Assembly: GCA_910579425.1 (NCBI GenBank)
Contig: CAJTVL010000024.1
Span: 1 to 56,891 of the forward strand
Length of the DNA: 56,891 nt
Source: an uncultured Lachnospiraceae bacterium
GTDB lineage: Bacteria; Bacillota; Clostridia; Lachnospirales; Lachnospiraceae
Reading direction: 5' to 3'
Shown here: piece after piece, positions 23,890-32,705 of the stretch
How the letters are laid out: each line of letters opens with the position of its first letter
Position numbering within the stretch: position 1 is the stretch's first letter
Program-made: the position numbers and the translations under genes
The notes under the pieces: generated by a model
The model's input: the letters and a program-made list of their open reading frames with translations, nothing else
The model's database searches: none
Told to the model about the DNA's origin: nothing

Positions 23890-26178
23890 TTAATGCAACA
23901 GGGAAATTCCCATTGCAATCTGTTCCGGCGTAACCGGAAGTTCCCTGAAACGTAAGCCGACAGCGTTGTAAATGGCGTCCGTGACCGCAGGCAGCGGCGT
24001 ATTGATCACCACCTCACCGATGGATTTTGCCCCAAAAGGCCCTGCCTTTTCATAGCTGTTTTCAAACTCCACCTGAATATGCCCCACATCCAGCCGGGTA
24101 GGAATTTTATACTGCATCAGCGAGTTTTCAAGCACTCTGCCTTTCTTGTCGTAAGTAATATTTTCCGTCAAAGCCATGCCGATCCCCTGAAGAATCCCCC
24201 CTTCCGCCTGGACTCTGGCCAGATTGGGATTGATGGGGGTTCCGCAGTCCACCACCGCGGCATAGTTTAACACCTTCACCTCTCCTGTTTTGGTATCCAC
24301 TTCAACTTCTGCGGCCCCGGCCATAAAAGGCGGCGGAGAAATGGGCGAGCTGTGTGTGGCAGTTTCCTGCAGAGGAATCTCGCTGCCGCACATGGAAGCG
24401 GCGGCGATCTCCTGCAGGGATACGCTCTTCTCTGCGCCTTCGATACACCTTACTCTTTTTCCGTCAAACTCCGTCTGTTCTTTTTCACAGCCAAGCAGCT
24501 TCGCCCCCAGACGGCAAATCTGCTCCCGCAGTTTGAGAGCGCAGTCCTCCACGGCCTTTCCCGTAACATAGGTGGTGCTGGAGGCATAGGAGCCGGAGTC
24601 ATAGGGGGAGGCGTCGGTGTCAGCGCCGAACACCACGATGTTTTTCAGCCCGCAGTCCAGAACCTCCGCGGCAATCTGCGCCAGGATCGTATCGCATCCG
24701 GTTCCCATGTCCGCCGCTCCGATGATCAGATTGTAGTACCCCTCTTCCCCCAGCTTTAAGGTGGCGCTTCCCACGTCCACCCCGGAGATTCCCGATCCCT
24801 GCATTGCCATTCCCATGCCTACGCCGCGGATTTTTCCGTTTCCCATATCCCTTGCCGGATACTTTTCATCCCAGCCGATCATCTCCCGCACTCGTGAAAG
24901 GCATCTGTCCAAAGCACAGCTCGTGTTGATCTGTCCGTAATAGGCAGGCATCACATCCCCTTCTCTCACCATATTCTGCTCCCGAAGGGAAATAGGATCC
25001 CGGCCGAGCATGGCCGCCAGTTCATTCACCGCGGACTCTATGGCAAACAGCCCCTGGGTGGCTCCGTATCCCCGGTAGGCTCCCGCCGACATCACATTGG
25101 TGTAAACCACATCGCTGACGAAGCGGAAGGCCTGCGCCTTTCCGTACAGGGGGATGGATTTATGCCCGGAAAGCCCCACGGTGGTAGGACCGTGCTCCCC
25201 GTAGGCTCCGGTATTTGAGAGGGTATAAAGATCAATTCCCCGGATACTCCCATCCTTCATGGCTCCCAGACGGACATGCATTTCCATCTCGTGCCGGGGG
25301 GTGGATGCCGTCATGGACTCCTCTCTGGTAAACACAATTTTGGAGGGTTTTTTGGTCTTCCAGGTAACAAAGGCCGGATAGATCTCGGAGACAGAGGTCT
25401 GCTTGGCTCCAAAGCCTCCCCCAATCCTGGGTTTGCTCACCCGCACCATGGTCTTGGGAATCTGCAGGGCGTTGGCAATAATCCTGCGGCAGTGAAAAAC
25501 AATCTGGGTGGAACTGACCACATGGAGACGCCCATAGGTATCTATGGTGCAAAAAGTCCGGAAGGTTTCCATCATAGTCTGCTGGCAGGCCTTAGTGTGA
25601 TACACCCTCTCCAGCACCAGCTCACACTCCGAGAGCACTTTCTCAATATCCCCCTGAGAGGTTTCGTCATGGGCACAGAGATTTCTTTTGTTGTCGGCTC
25701 CCACCGGGCAAAGGCTCTCCCAGTTTTCCTCCGGATGCACCAGAACAGGATGATCCTTGGCGCTGCGAAAGTCCAGAACCGGCTCCTGCACCTCATATTC
25801 CACCTGAATCAGAGAGAGCGCCTTATCCACACTCCGCTCGTCCCCTCCGGCAACGATGGCTACCGGGTCCCCCACATAGCGCACCCTGCGGTCCAAAAGC
25901 AGACGGTCATAGGGACTGGGCTCCGGGTAAGTCTGGCCTGCCAGGGTAAACCGGCGCTGCCCCTGGGGAATATCCTCCCAGGTGTAAATCGCCTCGATCC
26001 CCGGAACCTTCATGGCAATGTCCTTATTCACACTCTTTACAAGGGCGCTGGCATGGGGAGAGCGAAGGAGCTTTACCACCAGGCACTCCCTGGGCGCAAT
26101 GTCGTCCGTGTAAACCGGCTGCCCTGTAAGAAGCTGCATGGCGTCTTTTTTTCTGACTGGTTTTCCCACTGTTTTCAT
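23890..26178 (-). CDS. xdhA: Xanthine dehydrogenase-type molybdopterin-binding subunit
   Basis: A 762-residue catalytic subunit of the molybdenum hydroxylase family. An N-terminal a/b hammerhead domain (KPVRKKDAMQLLTGQPVYTDDI) is followed by the large Moco-binding region: GGGFGAKQ, AYRGYGATQGLFAIES, and near the C-terminus GPFGAKSIGE, whose Glu is the expected catalytic base. The family hydroxylates purines, aldehydes or N-heterocycles. Xanthine is plausible because a xanthine/uracil permease is encoded nearby. The start at 26178 comes 1 nt after the Fe-S subunit stop, with AAAGGAG upstream. The more N-terminal open frame (to 26331) overlaps that gene and is not used. Confidence 0.88.
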   Translation of the reverse strand: MKTVGKPVRKKDAMQLLTGQPVYTDDIAPRECLVVKLLRSPHASALVKSVNKDIAMKVPGIEAIYTWEDIPQGQRRFTLAGQTYPEPSPYDRLLLDRRVRYVGDPVAIVAGGDERSVDKALSLIQVEYEVQEPVLDFRSAKDHPVLVHPEENWESLCPVGADNKRNLCAHDETSQGDIEKVLSECELVLERVYHTKACQQTMMETFRTFCTIDTYGRLHVVSSTQIVFHCRRIIANALQIPKTMVRVSKPRIGGGFGAKQTSVSEIYPAFVTWKTKKPSKIVFTREESMTASTPRHEMEMHVRLGAMKDGSIRGIDLYTLSNTGAYGEHGPTTVGLSGHKSIPLYGKAQAFRFVSDVVYTNVMSAGAYRGYGATQGLFAIESAVNELAAMLGRDPISLREQNMVREGDVMPAYYGQINTSCALDRCLSRVREMIGWDEKYPARDMGNGKIRGVGMGMAMQGSGISGVDVGSATLKLGEEGYYNLIIGAADMGTGCDTILAQIAAEVLDCGLKNIVVFGADTDASPYDSGSYASSTTYVTGKAVEDCALKLREQICRLGAKLLGCEKEQTEFDGKRVRCIEGAEKSVSLQEIAAASMCGSEIPLQETATHSSPISPPPFMAGAAEVEVDTKTGEVKVLNYAAVVDCGTPINPNLARVQAEGGILQGIGMALTENITYDKKGRVLENSLMQYKIPTRLDVGHIQVEFENSYEKAGPFGAKSIGEVVINTPLPAVTDAIYNAVGLRFRELPVTPEQIAMGISLLH

Positions 26179-26179
26179 A

Positions 26180-26644
26180 TCAACCACCGTTCTCCTTTTT
26201 CCACTGCAGGTATGCCTGTATCCCCCGAAGCTGCCCTTCGTATCCGGAACACCGGCACAGATTTCCTGCCAGATACTCCCTGATCTCCGCCTCGTCGGGC
26301 TCCGGGTTTTCCTGAAACAACGCCAAAGCATTCATGACAAAGCCCGGATTGCAAAAACCGCACTGCTCCGCACCCTGGTCTGCGATAAACGCCCCAAACT
26401 GCGCCGCCTCCTCCTGCAGCCCTTCCAGAGTTGCCACCCGCTTCCCCTCTGCACGAAGCGCCAGAACCGAACAGGATAATACCGGCTTATCCTCCAAAAA
26501 CACGGTACATAAACCGCAATTCGACGTCTCGCATCCCCGCTTGACGCTAAGGCAGCCCTGCTTTCTCACAAAATCAATCAAAAGCTCATCGGGCTCTGCC
26601 TGGGCCTGAATCCTCTTTCCGTTTAATATCATGTTGATTTGCAT
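26180..26644 (-). CDS. xdhC: Xanthine dehydrogenase-type [2Fe-2S] subunit
   Basis: A 154-residue electron-transfer subunit with both expected 2Fe-2S sites: Cys38, 43, 46 and 58 (plant-ferredoxin type) and Cys95, 98, 130 and 132 (CGFC and CRC, the helical cluster near Moco). The N-terminal MQINMILNGKRIQ and GNLCRCSGYEG are standard. It overlaps the FAD subunit gene by 16 nt and lies 1 nt before xdhA, so the three subunits are translated together. Confidence 0.93.
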   Translation of the reverse strand: MQINMILNGKRIQAQAEPDELLIDFVRKQGCLSVKRGCETSNCGLCTVFLEDKPVLSCSVLALRAEGKRVATLEGLQEEAAQFGAFIADQGAEQCGFCNPGFVMNALALFQENPEPDEAEIREYLAGNLCRCSGYEGQLRGIQAYLQWKKENGG

Positions 26645-27423
26645 GGTACGATTGTCCTTTCCGTGAGCACCTTCACCAAGTGGCTTCTATATTGGGCGCT
26701 TCCCCGCATATTGCTTCCCGTGGGCACCTGCCGGGACGCGTAGATTCCAAAAGCCTGCGCCTTTTCGGGGGTCACATCCCCCGTAAGAATATGTTCTTTA
26801 TCTTCTATTATAATAGCCCTGCCGGGACGGGCGCCTATGGCAAAACGATATTCCAAAGTTTCGGGCCAAAAAGCCCTGCAGCAGGTCAGTACCGGAAAGT
26901 CCGTCCGGGAGTTACGCACACTTTCATATTGAAAAACCAAAGGCGTCTTTTTTACCAGAACACGTACCAGCACATCCCTGTCATATCCTCCCCTGGCAAA
27001 CTCTGCCAGCGGTATCACACCGCCCTGGTATAACTCCACATAGCTGTCCATGGCAAGGAACATGGTAAGGACGTCCGAAAAGCCAAACCTGCCAAATATA
27101 CTTCCCCCTACAGTAGCCAGGTTGCGGAACTGTACCCCCACAATATGGCGCAGGGATTCCCTGATTGCCCCGCAGGTATACGCAAGCAGGCCGGGATGGA
27201 CTTCTAACTGCCGCAGACAGACCATCGCGCCAATCCGGAATTCCTCCTTCGTTTCCTCGATCCCATCCAGCCCCAAGCCTGACAAATCAATGGCAGTCTG
27301 AATATTTCCCTTTCCCATTTTTAACCAGAGCATCCCGCCAATGATCCTGTTGCCGAGCTGCTGATTCAGCTTCCATGCCTCTTCAAGGCTCTCCGCTTTT
27401 TGATAATTTTTGATCGTAAGCAT
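26629..27423 (-). CDS. xdhB: Xanthine dehydrogenase-type FAD-binding subunit
   Basis: A 264-residue flavoprotein subunit that passes electrons from the Fe-S clusters to an acceptor. VGVQFRNLATVGGSIFGRFGFSD (split around 94-116) is the FAD-binding signature, and the N-terminus (LTIKNYQKAESLEEAWKL; GNRIIGGMLWLKMGKG) is the usual PCMH nucleotide-binding segment. Family members often have IRN and GGN-type motifs; here GGSIFGRFGFSD is shortened, as in clostridial forms. It is the first gene of the xdh operon and diverges from the metal importer. Confidence 0.87.
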   Translation of the reverse strand: MLTIKNYQKAESLEEAWKLNQQLGNRIIGGMLWLKMGKGNIQTAIDLSGLGLDGIEETKEEFRIGAMVCLRQLEVHPGLLAYTCGAIRESLRHIVGVQFRNLATVGGSIFGRFGFSDVLTMFLAMDSYVELYQGGVIPLAEFARGGYDRDVLVRVLVKKTPLVFQYESVRNSRTDFPVLTCCRAFWPETLEYRFAIGARPGRAIIIEDKEHILTGDVTPEKAQAFGIYASRQVPTGSNMRGSAQYRSHLVKVLTERTIVPCKST

Positions 27424-27544
27424 CGGGATTCTTCTCCTTTCAGCTCTTATCTGCGTGTTTTTCTGCTTTTTGGTAAACGGTTAGATTCAGTGTAGCATAG
27501 GGCAGGAAGAAGTTCAATGAAATATGAAACGGAAATGTTACGGT

Positions 27545-27573
27545 TTGATAAACTTCGGATAATGTGATAATGT
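27545..27573 (+). promoter_or_regulatory. Promoter of the FecB/FecCD-type importer operon
   Basis: TTGATA (27545-27550), 17 nt, TAATGT (27568-27573), 34 nt before the ATG at 27607. The 183-nt divergent region must also hold the xdh promoter, which I could not place with confidence. Confidence 0.5.
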
Positions 27574-27606
27574 ATAAATAGAAATAAACAGGATCGGAGT
27601 ACACAC

Positions 27607-28704
27607 ATGAAAAAATGCTTATCCATTATAGTAACTTTGGCGCTGGCTTTTTCGGCCGCCGCCTGTGGGAAAAATACCGACGCACCCGTCCAAAGAGAGG
27701 CGGCGGCGGACGCGAATGTAGCAGAACGCGTCGAAAATGATGATAACAATAGCAGTACCGGCGGACAGACGGCTTATCCTGTCACTCTTACCGACCAGCT
27801 TGGCCGTCAGGTTACCATTGAAAAGGAGCCCGAAACCCTTGTCAGCGGTTATTATATTTCCACAAGCCTTTTGATTGCCCTGGGATGCAAGGACAGGCTC
27901 ATAGGCGTGGAAGCCAAGGCCGAAAGCCGCTCCATCTATCGCCTCAGCGCCCCCGCGCTCACCAGGCTTCCCAGCGTTGGCTCTGCCAAAGAATTTGATC
28001 TGGAAGGCTGTGCGGCGCTAAACCCTGACCTGGTTGTGGTTCCCGTGAAATTAAAAGACGCTGTCCCCGCTCTGGAAGAGCTTGGGCTGACTGTCCTCGC
28101 CGTAAATCCTGAGGATCAGGAGCTGCTCACACAGGCCGCCCTTTTGCTTGGCAAAGCCACAAACACACTCCCTGCTGCCAATTCCCTGATCGCCTTTCAG
28201 ACGCAGCAGCTTGCCCTTCTTAGGGATGCCCTCTCAGGGGCGGCTGCCCCTTCCGTCTATCTTGCAAGCAACAGCTCCCTGCTCTCTGCCGCAGGGCCGG
28301 AAATGTATCAGAACAGCTTAATCACAAACGCCGGCGGCACAAATGCCGCCGGGGAGCTTACCGGGAATTACTGGTCGGAAATTTCCTATGAGCAGCTTCT
28401 TGCCTGGGATCCCGAATATATTGTCCTGGCGGCGGATGCCGGCTATACGGTGGATTCCGTGATGAGCGATTCCACTCTGGCCCAGTGTCAGGCCGTGAAA
28501 AAAGGACGCGTGCTAAAGTTCCCCAATGCCATTGAAGCCTGGGATTCCCCGGTTCCCGGGAGCGTGCTGGGCAGCCTGTGGCTGGCATCTGCTCTGCACC
28601 CTGAAAAATATTCCGATGAAGAATGGAAAAGAGCCGCCACTGACTTTTATGAAACCTTCTACGGCTTTACGCCTGACCTGACCAGCCTTTATGCAGAAGA
28701 ATAA
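27607..28704 (+). CDS. Metal/oxyanion ABC transporter substrate-binding lipoprotein
   Basis: A 365-residue type III (TroA/FecB/BtuF-like) binding protein. Residues 1-20 are a signal peptide with lipobox AAAC (Cys20), followed by a 40-residue polar linker. The core contains VTLTDQLGRQVTIEKEPETLVSGYY, ALGCKDRLIGVE and DPEYIVLAADAG, typical of this fold. Family ligands include iron-siderophores, haem, cobalamin and, for MolA-like proteins, molybdate or tungstate. The position opposite a molybdoenzyme operon and before a MocA-like gene favours molybdate/tungstate (inference). GGAGT precedes the ATG. The permease start overlaps its end by 14 nt. Confidence 0.85.
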   Translation: MKKCLSIIVTLALAFSAAACGKNTDAPVQREAAADANVAERVENDDNNSSTGGQTAYPVTLTDQLGRQVTIEKEPETLVSGYYISTSLLIALGCKDRLIGVEAKAESRSIYRLSAPALTRLPSVGSAKEFDLEGCAALNPDLVVVPVKLKDAVPALEELGLTVLAVNPEDQELLTQAALLLGKATNTLPAANSLIAFQTQQLALLRDALSGAAAPSVYLASNSSLLSAAGPEMYQNSLITNAGGTNAAGELTGNYWSEISYEQLLAWDPEYIVLAADAGYTVDSVMSDSTLAQCQAVKKGRVLKFPNAIEAWDSPVPGSVLGSLWLASALHPEKYSDEEWKRAATDFYETFYGFTPDLTSLYAEE

Positions 28705-29716
28705 TTTACGCTTCCGGTCTTTTCGCACCGGACATACTTTCCCCTCAAAATACCTGCTTGCCGCCGCTCTTTTCATGGTATCCGCTCTTAGCTTCCTGTC
28801 CCTGATGACAGGCAGATACCCTCTCTCTTTCGGCCTGCTGCTGAGCGGCGATACCCAGGCAGTCCGGGTGTTTATCACCCTGCGGGTTCCAAGAACAGGT
28901 ATGGCGCTCCTTGGCGGCTTTGGCCTTGGGATTGCCGGATATGTGTTTCAAACCATCTTCCGCAATCCTCTGGCTTCCCCGGATATGATCGGCGTCTCCT
29001 CAGGGGCCAGCGCAGGAGCTGCCTTCGGCATTTTATTTCTGTCCTCAGGCGCCTTTGCAGGCGGGCTTTCCGTTACGGCATCCGCTTTTGCAGGCGGGCT
29101 TTTGGCCGTTTTCCTGACCCTGGCTCTGGGAACCCTGGTTCCCGGAAAAGGCAGCGCTTCTATGATCCTTGCAGGCATCGCCGTTCACTCTCTGGCCCAG
29201 ACCTTCCTTATGATATTAAAGCTTCTGGCGGACCCGGAAAAGGAGCTTGCCTCCATTGAGTACTGGCTCATGGGAAGCCTTGGCGCAGTCACCCTTAAGC
29301 GTCTGCCCGTAAGCCTTATCCTCGGACTTGGCTGTGTGGCAGGATTGTGCCTGCTTCACCGGCAGCTTCTTCTTCTTTCTCTGGAAGAGTCCGAAAGCCG
29401 GATGCTGGGCGTTCCTGTGGAAAAGCTCCGCTTTGCAGTCCTTCTTCTGGCCACACTGCTTACCGCTTCTATTATCAGCAACACGGGGCTGATCAGCTTT
29501 ATCGGCCTGCTGGCTCCTCATACGGCAAGGCTTCTTTCCAGGGATAACCGCTTTCCCACCCTTTTGCTGAGCGGCCTTTGGGGGAGCATTCTGCTTCTCG
29601 CCGCCGACATTCTGGCCCGCAGCACGGGGGCAGGCGAATTACCGGTAAGTATTTTTACATCGCTTTTGGGCGCGCCTTTTCTCATTTACCTGGTGGTAAG
29701 ATCTGACCATCCATAA
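28691..29716 (+). CDS. FecCD/BtuC-type ABC transporter permease
   Basis: A 341-residue membrane protein with about nine to ten helices. LRVPRTGMALLGGFGLGIAGYVFQTIFRNPLASPDMIGVSSGAS (split; about 56-99) is the signature of the FecCD family, and GLISFIGLLAPHTARLL near 265 is the ATPase-coupling segment. It pairs with the binding lipoprotein upstream and the ATPase downstream. The start ATG lies inside the end of the upstream gene, without a ribosome binding site of its own, so translation is probably coupled. Confidence 0.92.
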   Translation: MQKNNLRFRSFRTGHTFPSKYLLAAALFMVSALSFLSLMTGRYPLSFGLLLSGDTQAVRVFITLRVPRTGMALLGGFGLGIAGYVFQTIFRNPLASPDMIGVSSGASAGAAFGILFLSSGAFAGGLSVTASAFAGGLLAVFLTLALGTLVPGKGSASMILAGIAVHSLAQTFLMILKLLADPEKELASIEYWLMGSLGAVTLKRLPVSLILGLGCVAGLCLLHRQLLLLSLEESESRMLGVPVEKLRFAVLLLATLLTASIISNTGLISFIGLLAPHTARLLSRDNRFPTLLLSGLWGSILLLAADILARSTGAGELPVSIFTSLLGAPFLIYLVVRSDHP

Positions 29717-29746
29717 AATTGCCAAATTTTCCGGGAGATCCGAGAC

Positions 29747-30541
29747 ATGAATTCACCCTTTTTTACCGCGGACAACCTGTGCGCGGGATATGGAAAAAAG
29801 ATTATTCTTGAAAATATTTGTTTTTCCCTGGAACAGGGAACCGTCACCGGACTTTTAGGCGCAAACGGCAGCGGCAAATCTACCCTGCTGAAAGTTCTCT
29901 GTCAGCAGCTTTCCTATCAGGGCTGCTGCCGGTTCATGGGCCAGCCGCTGAACGCCCTGTCTCATAGAAAGCTGGCAAAAACCGTCAGCTACATCCCCCA
30001 GCGAAGCGGTATTTCTCTGTCCCTTCCTGTGATTGACGTGGTTCTCATGGGCTTTAATCCCGGCTTAAAGCTTTTGAAGCGTCCCGCCGCCAGAGAACGT
30101 AATGCGGCGCGGCAGGCTCTGGCTGCTGTGGGCCTTCCCCAAAGAGAGGAGGAGGATTACCTCTCTCTGAGCGAAGGGCAGAAGCAGCTTTGCATTCTGG
30201 CAAGGACAATCGTGGAAAATACCCCTCTGCTTTTTCTGGACGAACCTGACAGCGCCCTGGATTTCCATAACAAATACCGGATTCTTCAAACCCTGCGGGG
30301 GCTCGTTTCCCATCAGGAAAGGGCGGCCCTGGTCTGTCTCCATGACCCCAACCTTGCGCTGCACTTTTGCGATCAACTGCTTCTGTTGAAAGACGGCCGC
30401 TGCATCGCCTCCCTTCATCCTGCCGCTGACGCTTTGGTCAGAATGCAGAGTGCTTTTTCGGAAATTTACGGCCCCGTGTCTCTCATTCCATGCACGGACA
30501 ATAAGGGAAGAAAAAGACTGATGCTGCTTTCAGAGATATAA
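29747..30541 (+). CDS. FecE/BtuD-type ABC transporter ATP-binding protein
   Basis: A 264-residue ATPase with Walker A GANGSGKST (about 38-46), signature LSEGQKQ (about 140-146) and Walker B PLLFLDEPDSALD (about 160-172). The glutamine loop falls in SYIPQRSG. It energises the importer formed by the preceding two genes. GGGAG precedes the ATG, 30 nt after the permease stop. A conserved switch histidine is in VCLHDPNLA. Confidence 0.92.
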   Translation: MNSPFFTADNLCAGYGKKIILENICFSLEQGTVTGLLGANGSGKSTLLKVLCQQLSYQGCCRFMGQPLNALSHRKLAKTVSYIPQRSGISLSLPVIDVVLMGFNPGLKLLKRPAARERNAARQALAAVGLPQREEEDYLSLSEGQKQLCILARTIVENTPLLFLDEPDSALDFHNKYRILQTLRGLVSHQERAALVCLHDPNLALHFCDQLLLLKDGRCIASLHPAADALVRMQSAFSEIYGPVSLIPCTDNKGRKRLMLLSEI

Positions 30542-30570
30542 ATGGATCAAATTCGGGAAAGGAACAAACT

Positions 30571-31188
30571 ATGGAGCCTCTTGGATGTGTGATTATGGCC
30601 TCCGGAACCGGACAGCGTTTTGGCGGCAATAAGCTGCTTGCAGATTTCGGCGGCAGGCCTTTGATTTCCTGCATATTAAAAACCGTCTTAAACACTCCCG
30701 GCCTTTTTCCCTTAGCCGTCACCAGGCATAGGGACGTGGCCTGCCTGTGTCGGGAAATGGGGATCGCCGTACTCTGCCACGACCTTCCTTACCGGAATGA
30801 CACCATCCGGCTGGGGCTTCAGGCTCTCTCAGGGGATCTTCCCTTTCAGCATGAACCGCCGTCCCTCCCAGCCCCTCCGCTTCCGGGCTGTATCTTCTGC
30901 CCTGCCGACCAGCCCCTCCTGCGCAGGGACAGCCTGGCCGCCCTCATACACGCTTTTTCCCTGAACCCTGACAAAATCTGCCGCCTTGGCTATGGCGAAA
31001 GGGAGGGAAGCCCGGTTTTGTTCGGAAGCCGGTTTTTTCCGGAATTATTGACCCTGCCCCAGGGAGCCGGAGGCTCTTACCTCATAAAAAAATATCCCGC
31101 ACAGGTCATTCTTGTACCTGCACGGGATTCTTATGAGCTTTATGATGTGGATACTCCACAAGATCTGAAACTGCTTTCCGCTCTTTGA
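30571..31188 (+). CDS. mocA: MocA-like nucleotidyltransferase
   Basis: A 205-residue NTP transferase of the MobA/MocA fold. The nucleotide-binding loop MASGTGQRFGGNKLL is at 9-23, and FCPADQPLLRR (about 111-121) holds the metal-binding Asp of this family. MocA transfers CMP to molybdopterin to make the MCD cofactor used by many xanthine-dehydrogenase-type enzymes; MobA makes the GMP form. Adjacency to the xdh operon supports MocA. AAAGGAAC precedes the ATG, 29 nt after the ATPase. It closes the plus-strand operon. Confidence 0.8.
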   Translation: MEPLGCVIMASGTGQRFGGNKLLADFGGRPLISCILKTVLNTPGLFPLAVTRHRDVACLCREMGIAVLCHDLPYRNDTIRLGLQALSGDLPFQHEPPSLPAPPLPGCIFCPADQPLLRRDSLAALIHAFSLNPDKICRLGYGEREGSPVLFGSRFFPELLTLPQGAGGSYLIKKYPAQVILVPARDSYELYDVDTPQDLKLLSAL

Positions 31189-31228
31189 CAGCTTTTCTTT
31201 CAGACAAGCCCTCCGCCTTCTTGTCCTC

Positions 31229-32626
31229 TCAGTTCTCTTTGTCCTTCGGCAGCAGGATATTCAGCAGAATCGCCACAAGGGCCGCCGGAACGATGCCGGA
31301 ACCGCCAAAAATCAGTTGGACTGCCTGGGGAGTATTTGCCAGAACTCCTGTGTTGGCCCCCATACCATAGCCCACTCCCAGGGCCACGGAAACAATGGTC
31401 AGATTCCTGGGAGTCATGGGGCCTTTCATAATCAACTGAATTCCGCTGACCACAATAGAGGAAAACATCATCACCGCCGCGCCTCCCAAAACGGACTGAG
31501 GCATGATGGACACTAACGCTCCCAGCTTGGGAATCAGCCCGCAGAGGATCAGGAAAATGGCTCCGGTAGCCAGCGCAAAGCGGTTGACCACCTTAGTCAT
31601 CGCAACCAGTCCTACGTTCTGGCTGAAAGAAGTATTGGGCAGAACCCCGAACAGCGCCGCAAAGGAAGAGCCGATTCCGTCGCAGATCACTCCGCCGGAT
31701 AATTCCTTATCGGTGGCTTCTCTTCCGATCCCGCCCTCCATCACTCCTGAAATATCTCCTACAGTCTCCACTGCGGTCACGATAAACATGATCATAACCG
31801 GAATAATAGCCCTCACATCAAACACGATTTTCACCGGCATCAGGGACGGAATGGCAAACCAGCCCGCTTCCCTTACCTTGTTAAAGTTCAGCACCCATGC
31901 TTTGGTGTACTCTGCCCCTTCCGGCGTCACTCCCGTGTTGGGAAGCACAAATCCCATGATGAAGGCGACTATGTATCCGGCAATGATGCCGATCAAAATG
32001 GAAGCGGAACCGGCCATCCCCTTCACTCCATGCTTTAAGGCCAGGATCACGATCAGAACAAAAAGGGCCAGCAGAAGATTTTCAGCGGAGCCGAAATCCT
32101 TTGCGTTATTCCCTCCACCAAAGGAATTGATGCCCACTGAGATCAGCGAAAGCCCGATGGACAAAACCACCGTTCCCGTTACCACGGAGGGAAAAAATTT
32201 CCGCAGGGGCTTTAAGAAAAATCCCAGTATTCCTTCGAAAATTCCTCCTAAAATGGAGGCGCCCATCATTGCGCCGTAGGTAAGCACTCCGCCGCCCATA
32301 CTGGCTGCCACGCTGTTGAACACACCGATAAATCCCGAACTTGTCCCCATAATAATGGGAACCTTTCCTCCCACAGGCCCTATGGCATAGAGCTGCACCA
32401 GAGTCACAAGCCCCGCCACCAGCATGGCGTTCTGCAAAAGGCTTACCTGCAGGTCCGCAAATTCTCCCCCGCCTATACCGCAGGCGCCTGTAATAATCAG
32501 GATCGGCGTCAGATTTCCCACAAACATTGCCAGCACATGCTGCAGGCCCAAAGGCACCGCCTGTGCCAGCGGCATTTTTGCCTCAAACTGATACGCTGCC
32601 TGAGACAATTCTTTTTTGTTCTCCAT
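31229..32626 (-). CDS. Nucleobase:cation symporter-2 (xanthine/uracil permease)
   Basis: A 465-residue permease with about 12-14 helices. PLGLQHVLAMFVGNLTPI (near 20-40) and the segment VQLYAIGPVGGKVPIIMGTSSGF (split) match the NCS2 family, purine (xanthine/urate) branch, as does the conserved Glu region VTAVETVGDISGV. Proximity to xdh genes favours xanthine or a related purine. ATG 32626 lies 9 nt after AGGAGG; an in-frame ATG at 32632 is too close to that signal. It converges with the mocA operon. Confidence 0.9.
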   Translation of the reverse strand: MENKKELSQAAYQFEAKMPLAQAVPLGLQHVLAMFVGNLTPILIITGACGIGGGEFADLQVSLLQNAMLVAGLVTLVQLYAIGPVGGKVPIIMGTSSGFIGVFNSVAASMGGGVLTYGAMMGASILGGIFEGILGFFLKPLRKFFPSVVTGTVVLSIGLSLISVGINSFGGGNNAKDFGSAENLLLALFVLIVILALKHGVKGMAGSASILIGIIAGYIVAFIMGFVLPNTGVTPEGAEYTKAWVLNFNKVREAGWFAIPSLMPVKIVFDVRAIIPVMIMFIVTAVETVGDISGVMEGGIGREATDKELSGGVICDGIGSSFAALFGVLPNTSFSQNVGLVAMTKVVNRFALATGAIFLILCGLIPKLGALVSIMPQSVLGGAAVMMFSSIVVSGIQLIMKGPMTPRNLTIVSVALGVGYGMGANTGVLANTPQAVQLIFGGSGIVPAALVAILLNILLPKDKEN

Positions 32627-32659
32627 GAACATTATCCTCCTCATATGTAGAATAAATGT

Positions 32660-32688
32660 ATCATATAACATATGGGAGGTCTGCGCAA
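32660..32688 (-). promoter_or_regulatory. Promoter candidate of the purine permease gene
   Basis: Minus strand TTGCGC (32688-32683), 17 nt, TATGAT (32665-32660), giving a short leader of about 25 nt. There is no room for the purine riboswitch often found before such permeases. Confidence 0.45.
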
Positions 32689-32705
32689 GGATAAATTATA
32701 ATCCC

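Noticed and set aside
32641..32705. Possible purine riboswitch before the xanthine/uracil permease.
   Set aside because: The space between the predicted promoter and the start is only about 30 nt, and no aptamer-like conserved bases are seen.
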